DNA of 64,000 nucleotides from Bifidobacterium scardovii JCM 12489 = DSM 13734 (GTDB lineage: Bacteria > Actinomycetota > Actinomycetes > Actinomycetales > Bifidobacteriaceae): positions 310,001 through 374,000 of the forward strand of contig NZ_AP012331.1 in NCBI RefSeq assembly GCF_001042635.1, written 5' to 3'. The stretch's first letter is position 1. Every line of letters starts with the position of its first letter. This document shows, piece by piece, positions 25,107 to 34,689 of the stretch. A program made the translations under genes and the position numbers. The notes beneath the pieces are model-generated. The model was not told where the DNA came from. It ran no database searches and saw only the letters and a list, made by a program, of their open reading frames with translations.

Positions 25107-28100
25107 ATGGACGACACTATGAAGAAGATCTCAGATTGGTTCGCCGGGGCGAAGGCGGGGGTGTGCCGGAACGTTGGCACGAAGATCGTAGCCATGGTCG
25201 CCGCAGTAGCGATGCTTGGGGGCGTTGCCGGCGTGAGCATGACCGCCATGGCCGAGGAAGGCCAGACGCCTGACGTTCAGACGACGCAGCAGGCCACCCC
25301 CACCACGGACACCGCCACGACCAACGACGATGCGTCAGCCGATGGCGCCGCGACCGGCTCGCTGCTGGTTGATGAGACGTTCAAGAACAGCACGTTCTCC
25401 GATCCCTCCAAGTGGTCGACCAAGGATGGCGCGTGCCTGACCGCTAACGGCTGCTCCAACACGATGGATACTTCTGACATTCAGCAGAAGGGCGATGGCA
25501 CGGGCTACCTGCAGCTCACGGATGGCTCCACAAGCAAAAAGGGTTCCGTGCTGTACAATCAGGCGATCCCGTCTGGCAATGGTCTGGACATCACCTTTGA
25601 TTACTACATGTATGGCGGTAATGCGTTTGACGGCAACTATGGCGATGGCATCAGCTTCTTCCTGACCGATGGTGCCGCCACGCTGAGCCAGACCGGTGCC
25701 GGTGGCGCCGGCATGGGCTATGCGTCCGTGGATGAGGACGGTGCCGGCAGCGGGACTGCTCGTGTGGAGGGCATCGCTCAGGGTGTTCTGGGCATCGGTC
25801 TTGACGAGTTCGGCAACTTCAGCAAGCAGTCCATATACTCTCCTGGCAGCACGGAGCGCGTCACCGGCGGCAACGACTGCACCGTTCCCTATGACGGTGG
25901 TCCCCACACGGTGACCTTGCGTGGCAAGGGTGCCCAGGATGACAACGGCAAGTGGAACAACGGATACTGCGTCGTCGCCGGCGCTCAGCAGGACAGCAGC
26001 TTCCATACCGGTACGGCCACCACCTCCGAGAATGACAGCAACGGCAAGACGGTTCGCGTGCTGATCTCCGAGCCGAACGCAGATGATGGATTCCAGACTG
26101 TCACCGTCTACATTGACGGCACGCAGGTGGTGTCTCATACGCTTGACTACAAGCTGCCCACTACCATCAAGTTCGGTTTCTCCGCCGGCACCGGTGCGGC
26201 CAGCCAGGCCCAGCTGATCCGCGGCCTGAGCGCGCACTCGGTCAAGAGCCTGACCGCCATCGATCTGGTCAAGGCCGTGAGCAAGGATGCGTACCCGGAT
26301 GCGGACACCCATATCTTCAAGTCCGGCGACACGGTTCCGTATGTGTTCACTGTGACCAACGGCGGCACCACCACGCTGAACAACGTGACGGTCACCGATC
26401 CCAATATCTCGAATATCTCCTGCCCGAACACGCCGCTCGCTCCCGGCAACCCGATGACCTGCACCGGTGAGCTGACCCTGACCGACGACATGGTCAAGGA
26501 CGGCAAGTTCACCAACACCGCGACCGCAACCGGCACGGACGGCGACAAGACCGTCTCGGATACCGATTCCGTGACCATCAATACGGTCAAGCCCCTTGGC
26601 GCGCCGGATCATCACAAGAAGATTCTGAGCAACGGCAATGGTTCGTACACGCTGAACCTCGACGTGGTGGGTGATTCTACCGAGTCCACCACGACCACGG
26701 TCCAGCCGCTGGACATCGCTCTGGTCCTGGACGTGTCCGGTTCTATGGCGGATCCTATGGGAGACGATTCCTACTCTGAGGTGTATGCCCTTGACACTGA
26801 TAGTTCGTATTACGTGCTTGTGGACGGCCAGTATGAAAAGGTGTCATACAACAGCAAACGTGAACAATGGCGTTACCAAAGTGGCCAGGAGTGGGTTACC
26901 GTGACTCCGAGGACGAGTGCTGATGATACGAATCAGTCGCACACACAGTTCTATTCCCCTTCTTCGAAGATTGATGCTTTGAAGACCGCTGTGAACAATT
27001 TCATCAGCGCGACGGCTGCCGAGAATGCGAAGATTAACGATCAGACTCAAGGCCAAGGGGATCTGAACCGAATCGCATTGGTGAAGTTCGCCGGTAATAC
27101 GTCGGATTCTGTTGGTAACGATCATTACCGCGATGGTCGGTATACCTACAACAACACGCAGATTGTGAGTGAATTGACGTCGGATCTTTCTGGTTTGGCG
27201 AATACGGTCACTTCGCTTGATGCGGCAGGTGCTACGCGGGCTGATTACGGTTTCCAGAAGGCTCAGGTCGCATTGCAGAGTGCGCGTCCCAATGCGAAGA
27301 AGGTCGTCATTTTCTTCACGGATGGTCAGCCGACATCGAGCGACTCCTTCGAGGATACGGTCGCGAATGATGCGATTAAGAATTCCAAGGCGTTGAAGGA
27401 TGCCGGGACGACGGTCTATTCCATCGGCGTGTTCGCGGATGCTGATCCGAGCAACACCTCGACCGACCAGAAGAATCGTTTCAATGCGTACATGCATGGT
27501 GTTTCCAGCAATTATCCGAATGCCACGGCATGGAACAATCTTGGTCAGCGTGCTGATGGCAGCGACTATTACAAGGCTGCTTCGAATGCCGATGATCTGA
27601 ACAAGATTTTCTCTGAGATTCAGCAGGAGATCACGACGGGTACCTCGTATTCGAACGTGTCGATCACGGATGAGCTGTCGAAGTATGTGCAGCAGTCCGG
27701 CATCAAGACCTCCGGCAATGCGGATGATAATGGCTTCCATACGGTGACGGACGGCGTGAAGCTGACTGTCAAGGATGCTAGTGGCGCCGAGCAGACGCTT
27801 GCTTCGGATCAGTACACGCTGCTGTTCAACCCGGCCGGCAACGGTACGGTGAAGGTGCAGTTTGCCTCCGGTTACAAGCTGCAGAAGGGTTGGACGTACA
27901 CGTTGTCCTACAACGTGGATCTCACCCAGACCGCCTACGACGAGTATGCGGCGAACGGCGGTAACTATGGCACCGATGTGGAGTCCACAACCGGTGCCGA
28001 TGATACCGATATCAATACCGAGAATCCGACGTCTTCCGGCCAGCGTGGTTTCCACAGCAATGACTACGCCTACGTCACCTACACGGCGGATGGCAAGGAG

Positions 28101-29063
28101 AAGAACGATCCTTACGGGCACCCGGTGGTTCAGGCCGCTGATGGCTCGTTGCAGGTGAGGAAGGATTGGGACCCGGTTACCCCGGGTGCCGATTCCGTGA
28201 CCGTCAAGGTGTATAAGTCCGTTGACGGCAAGGAGACTCAGGTCGGTGACCCGTTGATGCTGAATGCCGAGAACAACTGGACTGCTACGGTTGATCATCT
28301 CGCTCCGGGCAAGTATGTCGTCAAGGAGGAAACCGTCGGCAACTATGAGTCGAAGGTCGTCTGGACTGACAACGACAGCGAGCTGACCACCACGGACGTG
28401 TGGAAGGATGCGACCAAGACGATTTCGGCCACGATCACAAACACGCAGAAGACGGTGACGCTGGACGGTTCCGCGTTCGTGAACGTCAAGAAGATCGTCA
28501 AAGGCAAGGATTGGCCGACCGATACGGCGTTCTCGTTCACGCTTACTGGCGAGGACAAGGCTCCGATGCCGCAGGCCGAGGGCAAGGATCAGTCGACGCT
28601 GACCCTGTCTAAGGATGGCGACAAGAACGAGCGGACCGGTTCGTTCAACAGCATCGCGTTCCCGTATCCGGGCAAGGGCAAGACTGAGACCTACACGTAC
28701 ACGGTCGTGGAGAACGGTGCCAACGGCACCGCCCAAGCCGGTGGCGTCAAGGGTGGGTTCAACTACTCCAAGGCGAAGTACCAGGTCACGGTGACCGTGT
28801 CCGAACAGAACGGCAAGGCTCAGGCCGTGGTTTCCAAGATCGAGCAGATCGTGGACGACAACGGCAAAGAACTTAAGCCGGCCGCGGATGTGACCGAATT
28901 GAAGATCGCGTCGTTCACGAACACGTATGTGTCCGTGTCGAGTCTGCCTTTGACCGGTGGTACGACCGCTCGTGACTGGCTGGTCTATGGCGGTGGCATG
29001 GGCTTGGCGGTTTTGCTTGCCGGTGCCGGCTACACCATCTGGCGCAAGCGCCAGCTGGTGTGA
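25107..29063 (+). CDS. Giant LPXTG pilus-tip adhesin: lectin-like, vWA and Cna-B domains
   Basis: 1,318 aa surface protein, probably the tip subunit of pilus 2. ATG 25107 or, in better signal-peptide register, ATG 25119 (MKKIS). The signal peptide ends near AMAEE. Domains in order: L-type lectin-like (~84-380, DGISFFLTDG), a DUF11-like repeat (~385-500), a vWA domain with MIDAS LDVSGSM (Asp542) and FFTDGQP (Asp739), Cna-B (~1016-1110, KYVVKEETVG), an FctA-like isopeptide domain (~1120-1270), and LPLTGG at 1280 with a membrane anchor. The vWA-coding part (about 26.75-27.65 kb) is visibly less GC-rich than its flanks, suggesting domain exchange. A second pilin gene follows. Confidence 0.9.
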   Translation: MDDTMKKISDWFAGAKAGVCRNVGTKIVAMVAAVAMLGGVAGVSMTAMAEEGQTPDVQTTQQATPTTDTATTNDDASADGAATGSLLVDETFKNSTFSDPSKWSTKDGACLTANGCSNTMDTSDIQQKGDGTGYLQLTDGSTSKKGSVLYNQAIPSGNGLDITFDYYMYGGNAFDGNYGDGISFFLTDGAATLSQTGAGGAGMGYASVDEDGAGSGTARVEGIAQGVLGIGLDEFGNFSKQSIYSPGSTERVTGGNDCTVPYDGGPHTVTLRGKGAQDDNGKWNNGYCVVAGAQQDSSFHTGTATTSENDSNGKTVRVLISEPNADDGFQTVTVYIDGTQVVSHTLDYKLPTTIKFGFSAGTGAASQAQLIRGLSAHSVKSLTAIDLVKAVSKDAYPDADTHIFKSGDTVPYVFTVTNGGTTTLNNVTVTDPNISNISCPNTPLAPGNPMTCTGELTLTDDMVKDGKFTNTATATGTDGDKTVSDTDSVTINTVKPLGAPDHHKKILSNGNGSYTLNLDVVGDSTESTTTTVQPLDIALVLDVSGSMADPMGDDSYSEVYALDTDSSYYVLVDGQYEKVSYNSKREQWRYQSGQEWVTVTPRTSADDTNQSHTQFYSPSSKIDALKTAVNNFISATAAENAKINDQTQGQGDLNRIALVKFAGNTSDSVGNDHYRDGRYTYNNTQIVSELTSDLSGLANTVTSLDAAGATRADYGFQKAQVALQSARPNAKKVVIFFTDGQPTSSDSFEDTVANDAIKNSKALKDAGTTVYSIGVFADADPSNTSTDQKNRFNAYMHGVSSNYPNATAWNNLGQRADGSDYYKAASNADDLNKIFSEIQQEITTGTSYSNVSITDELSKYVQQSGIKTSGNADDNGFHTVTDGVKLTVKDASGAEQTLASDQYTLLFNPAGNGTVKVQFASGYKLQKGWTYTLSYNVDLTQTAYDEYAANGGNYGTDVESTTGADDTDINTENPTSSGQRGFHSNDYAYVTYTADGKEKNDPYGHPVVQAADGSLQVRKDWDPVTPGADSVTVKVYKSVDGKETQVGDPLMLNAENNWTATVDHLAPGKYVVKEETVGNYESKVVWTDNDSELTTTDVWKDATKTISATITNTQKTVTLDGSAFVNVKKIVKGKDWPTDTAFSFTLTGEDKAPMPQAEGKDQSTLTLSKDGDKNERTGSFNSIAFPYPGKGKTETYTYTVVENGANGTAQAGGVKGGFNYSKAKYQVTVTVSEQNGKAQAVVSKIEQIVDDNGKELKPAADVTELKIASFTNTYVSVSSLPLTGGTTARDWLVYGGGMGLAVLLAGAGYTIWRKRQLV

Positions 29064-29074
29064 CGGTTCCGTCG

Positions 29075-29177
29075 TGCCCCCGCTGGCGGGGGCTGTCCGG
29101 CGAGAGCCGGACTGGGGGTGGTCCGGGCTCCCCTCACAGAGGGGAGCTGGCCGCCACAGGCGGACTGAGGGGAGCGA
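29075..29177. repeat. Two-hairpin dispersed elements (pair) between adhesin and pilin genes
   Basis: cccccgctggcggggg with stem gtccggcgagagccggac and tgggggtgg, then ctcccctcacagaggggag with ggccgccacaggcggac and tgaggggagc. It may modulate adhesin:pilin ratio. Bases 29178-29304 are the AT-richer pilin leader. Confidence 0.75.
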
Positions 29178-29304
29178 AGCTATCGCCCCCGGTGGTCCGA
29201 AAAGTTAATAAGGATTTGCGGATCGCAGAGGCTTGTGTGGTCTCGGCCTTTCGCGATTGCAGAAAACAGTAGGAAATAACAAGTTAAGGAAGAGAGGATT
29301 TCTC

Positions 29305-30837
29305 ATGAGGATGAGGAAACTTTTCGCTGGTGTCGTCGCTGCGGCGACGATGCTGGGTGGTCTGGCCCTCGGCGCCACCACCGCCAACGCGGCCGCGCCG
29401 ACGGATCAGACGATCACCATTCAGGCCGGTTCCCGCGGTGTGGTGGCCGGTCACACGTTCAAGTACGTGCAGATCGCGGAGTATCTGGATGCGGATTCCA
29501 ATGAGATCCAGACCGTCGATGCCGCCAAGGATGCGGTGAAGTCCGCCGTCGAAGCCGCGCTGAATACGACCGTTCCCGCCGACACTGATCCGCTGGTGTG
29601 GGCCCAGGCCGTCAGCGGCACCCCGATTGACCAGTCCACGGCTTTCCCGTGGAGCTCCACCGCGTCGTCCCGCACCTTTGCGGACAGCCTTGTCGCGTAT
29701 GCCGAGGCGAACGGCACCGAGGTGACGGCCGACGGCGAACCGTATACGATCAGCGGTCTGACCGGTGGCCTCTATGTCGTCGTCGACGTCACCGAGGGAG
29801 CCATCGCCACGCAGAAGTCCCTGGCGATGGTGGTCGGCACGGCCAACAAGAACTTCGGCACGGACGGCACGGTCGTGGTGAAGAACCAGAAGACCAATGT
29901 GCCCCCGACCAAGACCGTGACCGGCGATACGGATAAGACCGTGTCCGTGGGCGATACCCTGTCCTACACCATCGAGGGCACTGTCCCGTCCACCACCGGC
30001 TTGGGTGCCGACTACACCTACGTGTTCAAGGATTACGCCTCCGCCGGCCTGTCGATCGACACCGCCAAGACCAACGTCAAGGTCTACGCCGGTGATGCCG
30101 AAACCGAGCTTGACGCCGCTGAGTACACCGTCGACCCGGCCGGTCAGACCGTGACCGGCGACGGTACGAACGTCACCTTCTCCGTCACCCTGACCAAGGC
30201 TGCTCTCGACAAGCTGCAGAACGTTGCCGGCCAGAAGCTCGTCGTCAAGTACGACGCCACCGTGACCGAGGACGCCAAGACCAACCCGGTGACCAACTCC
30301 GCCGAGGTCGTCAACGGCGGCAACTCCTCGGGCCAGGGCACTCCGGTCGAGCTATACTCCAACAAGTTCGACTTCACCAAGGTGTTCGCCGATGGTTCCA
30401 AGGAAGGTCTTACCGGCGCCGTCTTCACCGTCACCGATGAAGCGGGCAAGGTTGTCGCGACCGCCAGCCCCGACGCCGACGGCAAGGTTTCCTTCTCCGG
30501 TCTGAAGAACGGCACCTATACCGTAACCGAGACCACGGTGGCTACCGGCGCCCAGAACGTGACCGGCAAGTTCACGGTCAAGCTGACCTACAACGAGACC
30601 ACCAAGAAGACCGATGCCGAGTACACGGTCAACAACGTGACCCTTGATCCTTATGACCTCGTCAAGCAGGATGACAAGGGCGCCGTTACCGTGACCAACG
30701 TCAAGTCCATCACCCAGCTGCCGCTGACCGGTGCCGCCGGCACCGCGCTGTTCACGGTGATCGGCCTGCTGCTGGCCGGTGCCGCCGCGACCGTGGCGCT
30801 CAAGTCCCGCGAGACCAAGCGCGCCCTGCGCGCCTGA
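29305..30837 (+). CDS. Major pilin of pilus locus 2, LPXTG-anchored
   Basis: 510 aa shaft subunit. The start at 29305 (MRMRKLFAGVVAAATML) follows agagagg; the signal peptide ends near TANAAAP. The middle domain has FKDYASAGLSIDTAKTNVKV and VVKYDATVTEDA, a two-domain isopeptide pilin pattern. The E-box-like YTVTETTVA lies in the C-terminal Cna-B domain. The sorting signal LPLTGAAG precedes a membrane helix and the basic tail KSRETKRALRA. A textbook YPKN motif is not evident; the polymerising lysine is probably in KNQKTNVPPTKTV. A strong terminator follows. Confidence 0.9.
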   Translation: MRMRKLFAGVVAAATMLGGLALGATTANAAAPTDQTITIQAGSRGVVAGHTFKYVQIAEYLDADSNEIQTVDAAKDAVKSAVEAALNTTVPADTDPLVWAQAVSGTPIDQSTAFPWSSTASSRTFADSLVAYAEANGTEVTADGEPYTISGLTGGLYVVVDVTEGAIATQKSLAMVVGTANKNFGTDGTVVVKNQKTNVPPTKTVTGDTDKTVSVGDTLSYTIEGTVPSTTGLGADYTYVFKDYASAGLSIDTAKTNVKVYAGDAETELDAAEYTVDPAGQTVTGDGTNVTFSVTLTKAALDKLQNVAGQKLVVKYDATVTEDAKTNPVTNSAEVVNGGNSSGQGTPVELYSNKFDFTKVFADGSKEGLTGAVFTVTDEAGKVVATASPDADGKVSFSGLKNGTYTVTETTVATGAQNVTGKFTVKLTYNETTKKTDAEYTVNNVTLDPYDLVKQDDKGAVTVTNVKSITQLPLTGAAGTALFTVIGLLLAGAAATVALKSRETKRALRA

Positions 30838-30859
30838 TTTGGGCTGTCTAAAAAAATAG

Positions 30860-30896
30860 AAGGTTGGTCTGATTTTTTCGGACCAACCTTTTTTTT
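30860..30896 (+). terminator. Rho-independent terminator of pilus locus 2
   Basis: 10-bp stem aaggttggtc/gaccaacctt (30860-30869 with 30881-30890), loop of about 11 bases, then six more T. Confidence 0.95.
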
Positions 30897-30954
30897 ATAA
30901 TGAAAATTATTAAGATATAAGTTAACAAGATTTATGATCAATGAGGTAATAGGT

Positions 30955-32136
30955 ATGAAATCTGTAGTGCAAATTCAACATGGTACATCTACAACTGATT
31001 TTATTGGGAAATACAGATTAATTCACTTTAGTGGTGTTGATATAACAAATTCATGTGTGATATTGGATACTAATGTTTGCACAAATATATATAATTTATA
31101 TTATAATGGTTCCAATTCGGACGTATTAGATGTAATTAGATATATCAAATTCCAATTGGAAAATATGTACAAGAATCCTGCAATAAAAGGTTTAGCATGT
31201 TTATATGATTTTGGGCTCGTCGAAAGGAATTGCTCGAGAACCCTCGGCACAAGATATCAGACTTGGGTAGATGGGGAGGATGCAATCAAAGCTATATTAT
31301 TAATGAATAATGAGCAGTTGGATGCTCTCGTTGGGTCGCGGCATAGTAGAGGGTCTGAAGTACCGTCATCTGCAAGGCAGCAGGTGATAGATGATATTGC
31401 GGATAAAGTTCTCTTGCAGATTTTACCGCTATATGGCAGTGCTTTACACTTTCTCAGTTTAATTACCGATAGTAGGACGTCCAATTGGGATCCGTTTGAT
31501 TTATATGATTGTCAAATTAGTTGGATGAGAACGGACTTGAATCTTCTCCTCGGCTATGAACAATGTCTTTTTGCGATCATTCTCTTTGGGAAAGATAGTG
31601 GAACGGCGAGGGGCAAGAGCGATGAAGCTCGGAATGTGCGGTATCGTACGCAGGCAAAGAAATTCTTTAAACTTGATGATCATAAGCAGTACAATCCAGA
31701 TGATTTAGCTGAGCATGCATGGAATGCGGCTTGGGACTTGCTGTATGTACAGTATCTGAAAAATTATCAGACTGGTGTGGTCGGTTCTTTACTGTCTGAA
31801 GACAGTGATAAGAGAAAACCTATTGATTGTGTTCTTATCTCGCGGGATTTTGATCCTCATTGGCTGCAGTTGAATACTATGGTAGCTGCTTATCCAGATT
31901 CGAATATTAATGATGCAATTGGATTTGACATCGAAAAAATCATTAATCCCGATCAAAAAATGAGTAACTCCAATATTGAAGTTTTTTATAAAAAGTGGAA
32001 AGCTCTTTGGTCAAAGTACACGACTAACCAGTCAATTTCAGCGGAAAGGACCAAGCAAGTGTTTAGTTGTATTCGGCGCCTTGAAAATGATCTTGAGGTA
32101 ACTCCGTCGTTGCTGCTTCGACGATATTATCTGTAA
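30955..32136 (+). CDS. AT-rich orphan protein with PIN-like nuclease motifs
   Basis: 393 aa; not a family I can name with confidence. ATG 30955 was chosen because gaggt lies eight bases before it; ATG 30934 lacks an RBS. The gene is strikingly AT-rich with codons (ata, tta, aat) unlike its neighbours, indicating transfer. PIN-domain-like acidic positions occur in the right order: CVILDTNVC (Asp38), HAWNAAWDLLYVQYL (Asp261) and CVLISRDFDPHW (Asp298, Asp300). A long insert between the first and second would be unusual for a standard ~130-aa PIN toxin. No antitoxin-sized partner gene is adjacent. A defence or RNA-processing role is inference only. Confidence 0.7.
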   Translation: MKSVVQIQHGTSTTDFIGKYRLIHFSGVDITNSCVILDTNVCTNIYNLYYNGSNSDVLDVIRYIKFQLENMYKNPAIKGLACLYDFGLVERNCSRTLGTRYQTWVDGEDAIKAILLMNNEQLDALVGSRHSRGSEVPSSARQQVIDDIADKVLLQILPLYGSALHFLSLITDSRTSNWDPFDLYDCQISWMRTDLNLLLGYEQCLFAIILFGKDSGTARGKSDEARNVRYRTQAKKFFKLDDHKQYNPDDLAEHAWNAAWDLLYVQYLKNYQTGVVGSLLSEDSDKRKPIDCVLISRDFDPHWLQLNTMVAAYPDSNINDAIGFDIEKIINPDQKMSNSNIEVFYKKWKALWSKYTTNQSISAERTKQVFSCIRRLENDLEVTPSLLLRRYYL

Positions 32137-32251
32137 GTTTCTGTCGGTGTGTGGTGAGGCAATGAGCTCTGGCAATGGCAAGGGCTCATTGCGTGAGTGT
32201 GTATGGCATGTTTATCTGTTGGACTAGTGGTTGTCCCGCAATTGGTTGAGT

Positions 32252-32572
32252 GGTTGGCCCTCCCGCTGGCGGGAGGTGGCGCGTAGCGCCGGAGGGTGGT
32301 TGGATGCTTGATGCTGAGGCGTGTCGACCACCCCCAGTCGGCTTCGCCGACAGCCCCCGCCAGCGGGGGTGTACGTAACTCACTGGCGAGACGGACGCTA
32401 GTATCCCGCGTCATAAGTTCGTGTATTAATTCTGGCTCCCCTCTCTGAGGGGAGCTGTCGGCGCAGCCGACTGAGGGGAGCATGCGCATATCGGCTGGAT
32501 CTAGGCGTTTGGGAATCCTCCCCTCAGTCCGCTTCGCGGACAGCTCCCCTCAGAGAGGGGAGCCAGACATGG
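32252..32572. repeat. Cluster of two-hairpin elements in head-to-head pairs
   Basis: Four members: cctcccgctggcgggagg/ggcgc-gta-gcgcc (plus), a minus-oriented cccccagtcggcttcgccga unit, then a plus and a minus copy of the ctcccctct family flanking ~50 bp. A conserved lead-in, ctagtatcccgcgtcataag, precedes the third and recurs near 50.25, 51.93 and 59.3 kb. No gene seen from 32137 to 32700. Confidence 0.85.
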
Positions 32573-32852
32573 CGAACAAGCTAGCGGAGCAGGACGTTGG
32601 TTTTGGCGTTGAGGCTGATGCCGGTGCGCGGATAGGGGACGTCGTCCTCGTGCGCCGCCCTCCCAGCGTAAGGAGGGCATAAAGGGGTATTGAATATCCC
32701 CCTCAAGGGTGTATGTACGGTCGTCGTCGTGTGGTTATCATCGCTGGGTACGAGGCCTGTGACGGTTGCGGTGCTTGCAAAGATGCATGTATGGACTGTG
32801 TTGCGCGGTGTCTGCTTTCGGTCGATGGGCGGTACATGAAAGAGGGTGCATT

Positions 32853-33638
32853 ATGGCAAACGGGGGAGGGGTGTTCAGCCCTGAGGAGGTCAAGTATCTC
32901 AAATCGCTGCCTGCCGTGGCGGAGGCGAGCGAGAAGCGCATCACCTATTCGGATGCCTTCAAGACGTCCTGCATGCGCAGGTATCTGGCGGGGGAGTCCC
33001 CGGTCAAGCTGTTCCGCGAGGCCGGACTCGATCCGGCGCTGATCGGGTACAAGCGCATCGAGCGCTGCTTCGCCCGATGGCGCAAGACCGAGGCCGATGC
33101 CCTCTCGGGCGTGTCTTTCGATAAAAATGGTGGGGATAATCTTTCTCGGGGGGGGGGTATAGATTCTCTGCCTGACACCTCTGCCGCCGAGGATATCGAC
33201 GATATCGAGTCCGAGCCCAGAGTGGTCGCGTTCCCTCCACGAAGGGGAGGCAAGCAGATCGACATGCGCGATCTGCTCATCTACCAGCAGGTCAGGCGCA
33301 TCGACGAGCTGGAACAGCGCATCGACGTGCTGCGTGCGCGTCTTCGCGAGCGGGACGCCCGGCTGGGCGTGGCGCGGCGGCCGATGGCACACTCGAATCA
33401 TCCTGCCGAGTCCGGCGGGGATGATCGTGGCGATGATCGCCCCGGCCTGTCCGATATCGAGGAATCCGGCGGTGCGATGTCCGTACCCGAAGCCGACTCG
33501 TCGCCGGCCGTTTCTCCCGATGCGGTATCCGATGTCATGCCGGACGCCGGGCCTGCCGAGGTTTCCATTTCGCAGTCGGAAATGCCCGCTGAGGTGAATC
33601 TCGACAATCCGGGCACGGATGTGCATTCGGAACGTTAG
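32853..33638 (+). CDS. Helix-turn-helix protein with a G10 tract and disordered acidic tail
   Basis: 261 aa. The start at 32853 (MANGGGVFSPEEVKYLKS) follows agagggtgc. Residues ~25-75 (RITYSDAFKTSCMRRYLAGE, then SPVKLFREAGLDPALIGYKR) look like a transposase-OrfA-type HTH, but no transposase catalytic gene follows. A coiled coil is likely at QVRRIDELEQRIDVLRARLR, then a long acidic Ser/Pro tail. Codons 99-102 contain ten consecutive G (33148-33157) in a locally AT-rich patch; a one-base change would shift frame and stop soon after. I infer a DNA-binding regulator under phase variation. It ends 10 bp before the FAH-family gene. Confidence 0.75.
   Translation: MANGGGVFSPEEVKYLKSLPAVAEASEKRITYSDAFKTSCMRRYLAGESPVKLFREAGLDPALIGYKRIERCFARWRKTEADALSGVSFDKNGGDNLSRGGGIDSLPDTSAAEDIDDIESEPRVVAFPPRRGGKQIDMRDLLIYQQVRRIDELEQRIDVLRARLRERDARLGVARRPMAHSNHPAESGGDDRGDDRPGLSDIEESGGAMSVPEADSSPAVSPDAVSDVMPDAGPAEVSISQSEMPAEVNLDNPGTDVHSER
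33148..33157 (+). repeat. G10 homopolymer within a coding region
   Basis: Ten G between ctttctc and tatag, in frame as Arg-Gly-Gly-Gly. Runs of this length are slippage-prone; with 11 G the frame meets TGA within about 20 bases. Confidence 0.9.
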
Positions 33639-33648
33639 ACTGGGAAGC

Positions 33649-34464
33649 ATGAGAATTGCACGGTTTTCCATTAACGATACCCCGCGATACGCGTTCGTTC
33701 AGGCTGATCCGACGGACGGCAAGGACTATCTGATCGAACTTGACGGCTACCCGCTTGGCCGGGCCGCCGTCAAGCCGACCGGCGAGCGATACGCCGTCGA
33801 CGCCGATGGGGTGCGTCTGCTTGCCCCGGTCATCCCCTCCAAGGTGTATGGCCTGGCCAAGAACTACGAGGCGCACGCCCAGTTCATGCACGCCGCGGGC
33901 AAGTCGGAGATCGCGCACGCACCGGAAAACATGGTGATCTTCACCAAGCCGGCCACCTCGGTGATCGGCCCCGACGACCCGATCGTGTTCCCCAAGTACA
34001 GCCACGACATGAACTTCGAACCGGAGGTCGCCGTGGTGATCGGCCGCATCGCGAAGAACGTGCCGGTGGACAAGGCCATGGACTACGTGCTCGGCTATAC
34101 GTGCGTCAACGATGTGACGCTGCGCGACATCCAGGGCATGGATCCGATGTGGACCCGCGCGAAGGGCTTCGATACGTCCTGCCCGCTCGGCCCGTGGATC
34201 CAGACCGAGCTGAACTGGCGCGACGCGAAGATCTCGTTCACGCTCAACGGCAAGGACGTCGCCATGGCGTCCGGGACCACGGCGAACCTGATCCACGGCA
34301 TCCCCGAGCAGATCGCCGCGATTTCCTCGTTCTCGACGCTGCTGCCGGGCGACGTCATCATGACCGGCACGCCGAACGCCTCCGGTTCCCTGCGCCCCGG
34401 CGACGAGGCCATCGTCCACATCGAAGGCGTGGGCTCCCTGCGCAACGTGGTCGTGGCCGAGTAG
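33649..34464 (+). CDS. Fumarylacetoacetate hydrolase (FAH) family protein
   Basis: 271 aa, normal family length. ATG 33649 follows gggaagc and is preferred over an upstream in-frame start inside the preceding gene. Metal-binding and catalytic blocks are visible: VYGLAKNYEAHAQF, MNFEPEVAVVIG (metal Glu), CVNDVTLRDIQ (Asp), GFDTSCPLGPWI and LLPGDVIMTGTP, ending SLRPGDEAIVHIEG. Family members hydrolyse or isomerise acyl-pyruvate-type C-C substrates; oxaloacetate decarboxylase/tautomerase activity is another possibility. No aromatic-degradation genes are nearby, so the substrate is unresolved. Confidence 0.88.
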   Translation: MRIARFSINDTPRYAFVQADPTDGKDYLIELDGYPLGRAAVKPTGERYAVDADGVRLLAPVIPSKVYGLAKNYEAHAQFMHAAGKSEIAHAPENMVIFTKPATSVIGPDDPIVFPKYSHDMNFEPEVAVVIGRIAKNVPVDKAMDYVLGYTCVNDVTLRDIQGMDPMWTRAKGFDTSCPLGPWIQTELNWRDAKISFTLNGKDVAMASGTTANLIHGIPEQIAAISSFSTLLPGDVIMTGTPNASGSLRPGDEAIVHIEGVGSLRNVVVAE

Positions 34465-34689
34465 CTGGGCTGTGGCGGGCCGCGCGTCGCGAGTGGCGGG
34501 TCGCGAGTGGCGGCGGTCCTCCGCGATCCGTTTCTGCTGCGGTGCTCGACGAAGCATCCGAGGCGGCTGAGCGTCATGCCCGGTCGCCTTTTTGTTTGTT
34601 GTTGTTTGTTGCTCTTGGAGCGGTTGTGAGTGTTTGGAGCCATCGAGGGTTGAGGACTGCGCGCATTGTCGCCTTATAGCGGATGGCTG

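Noticed and set aside
32482..32682. Short open frame across the two-hairpin cluster
   Set aside because: Composed of repeat sequence; no RBS and no conserved features.
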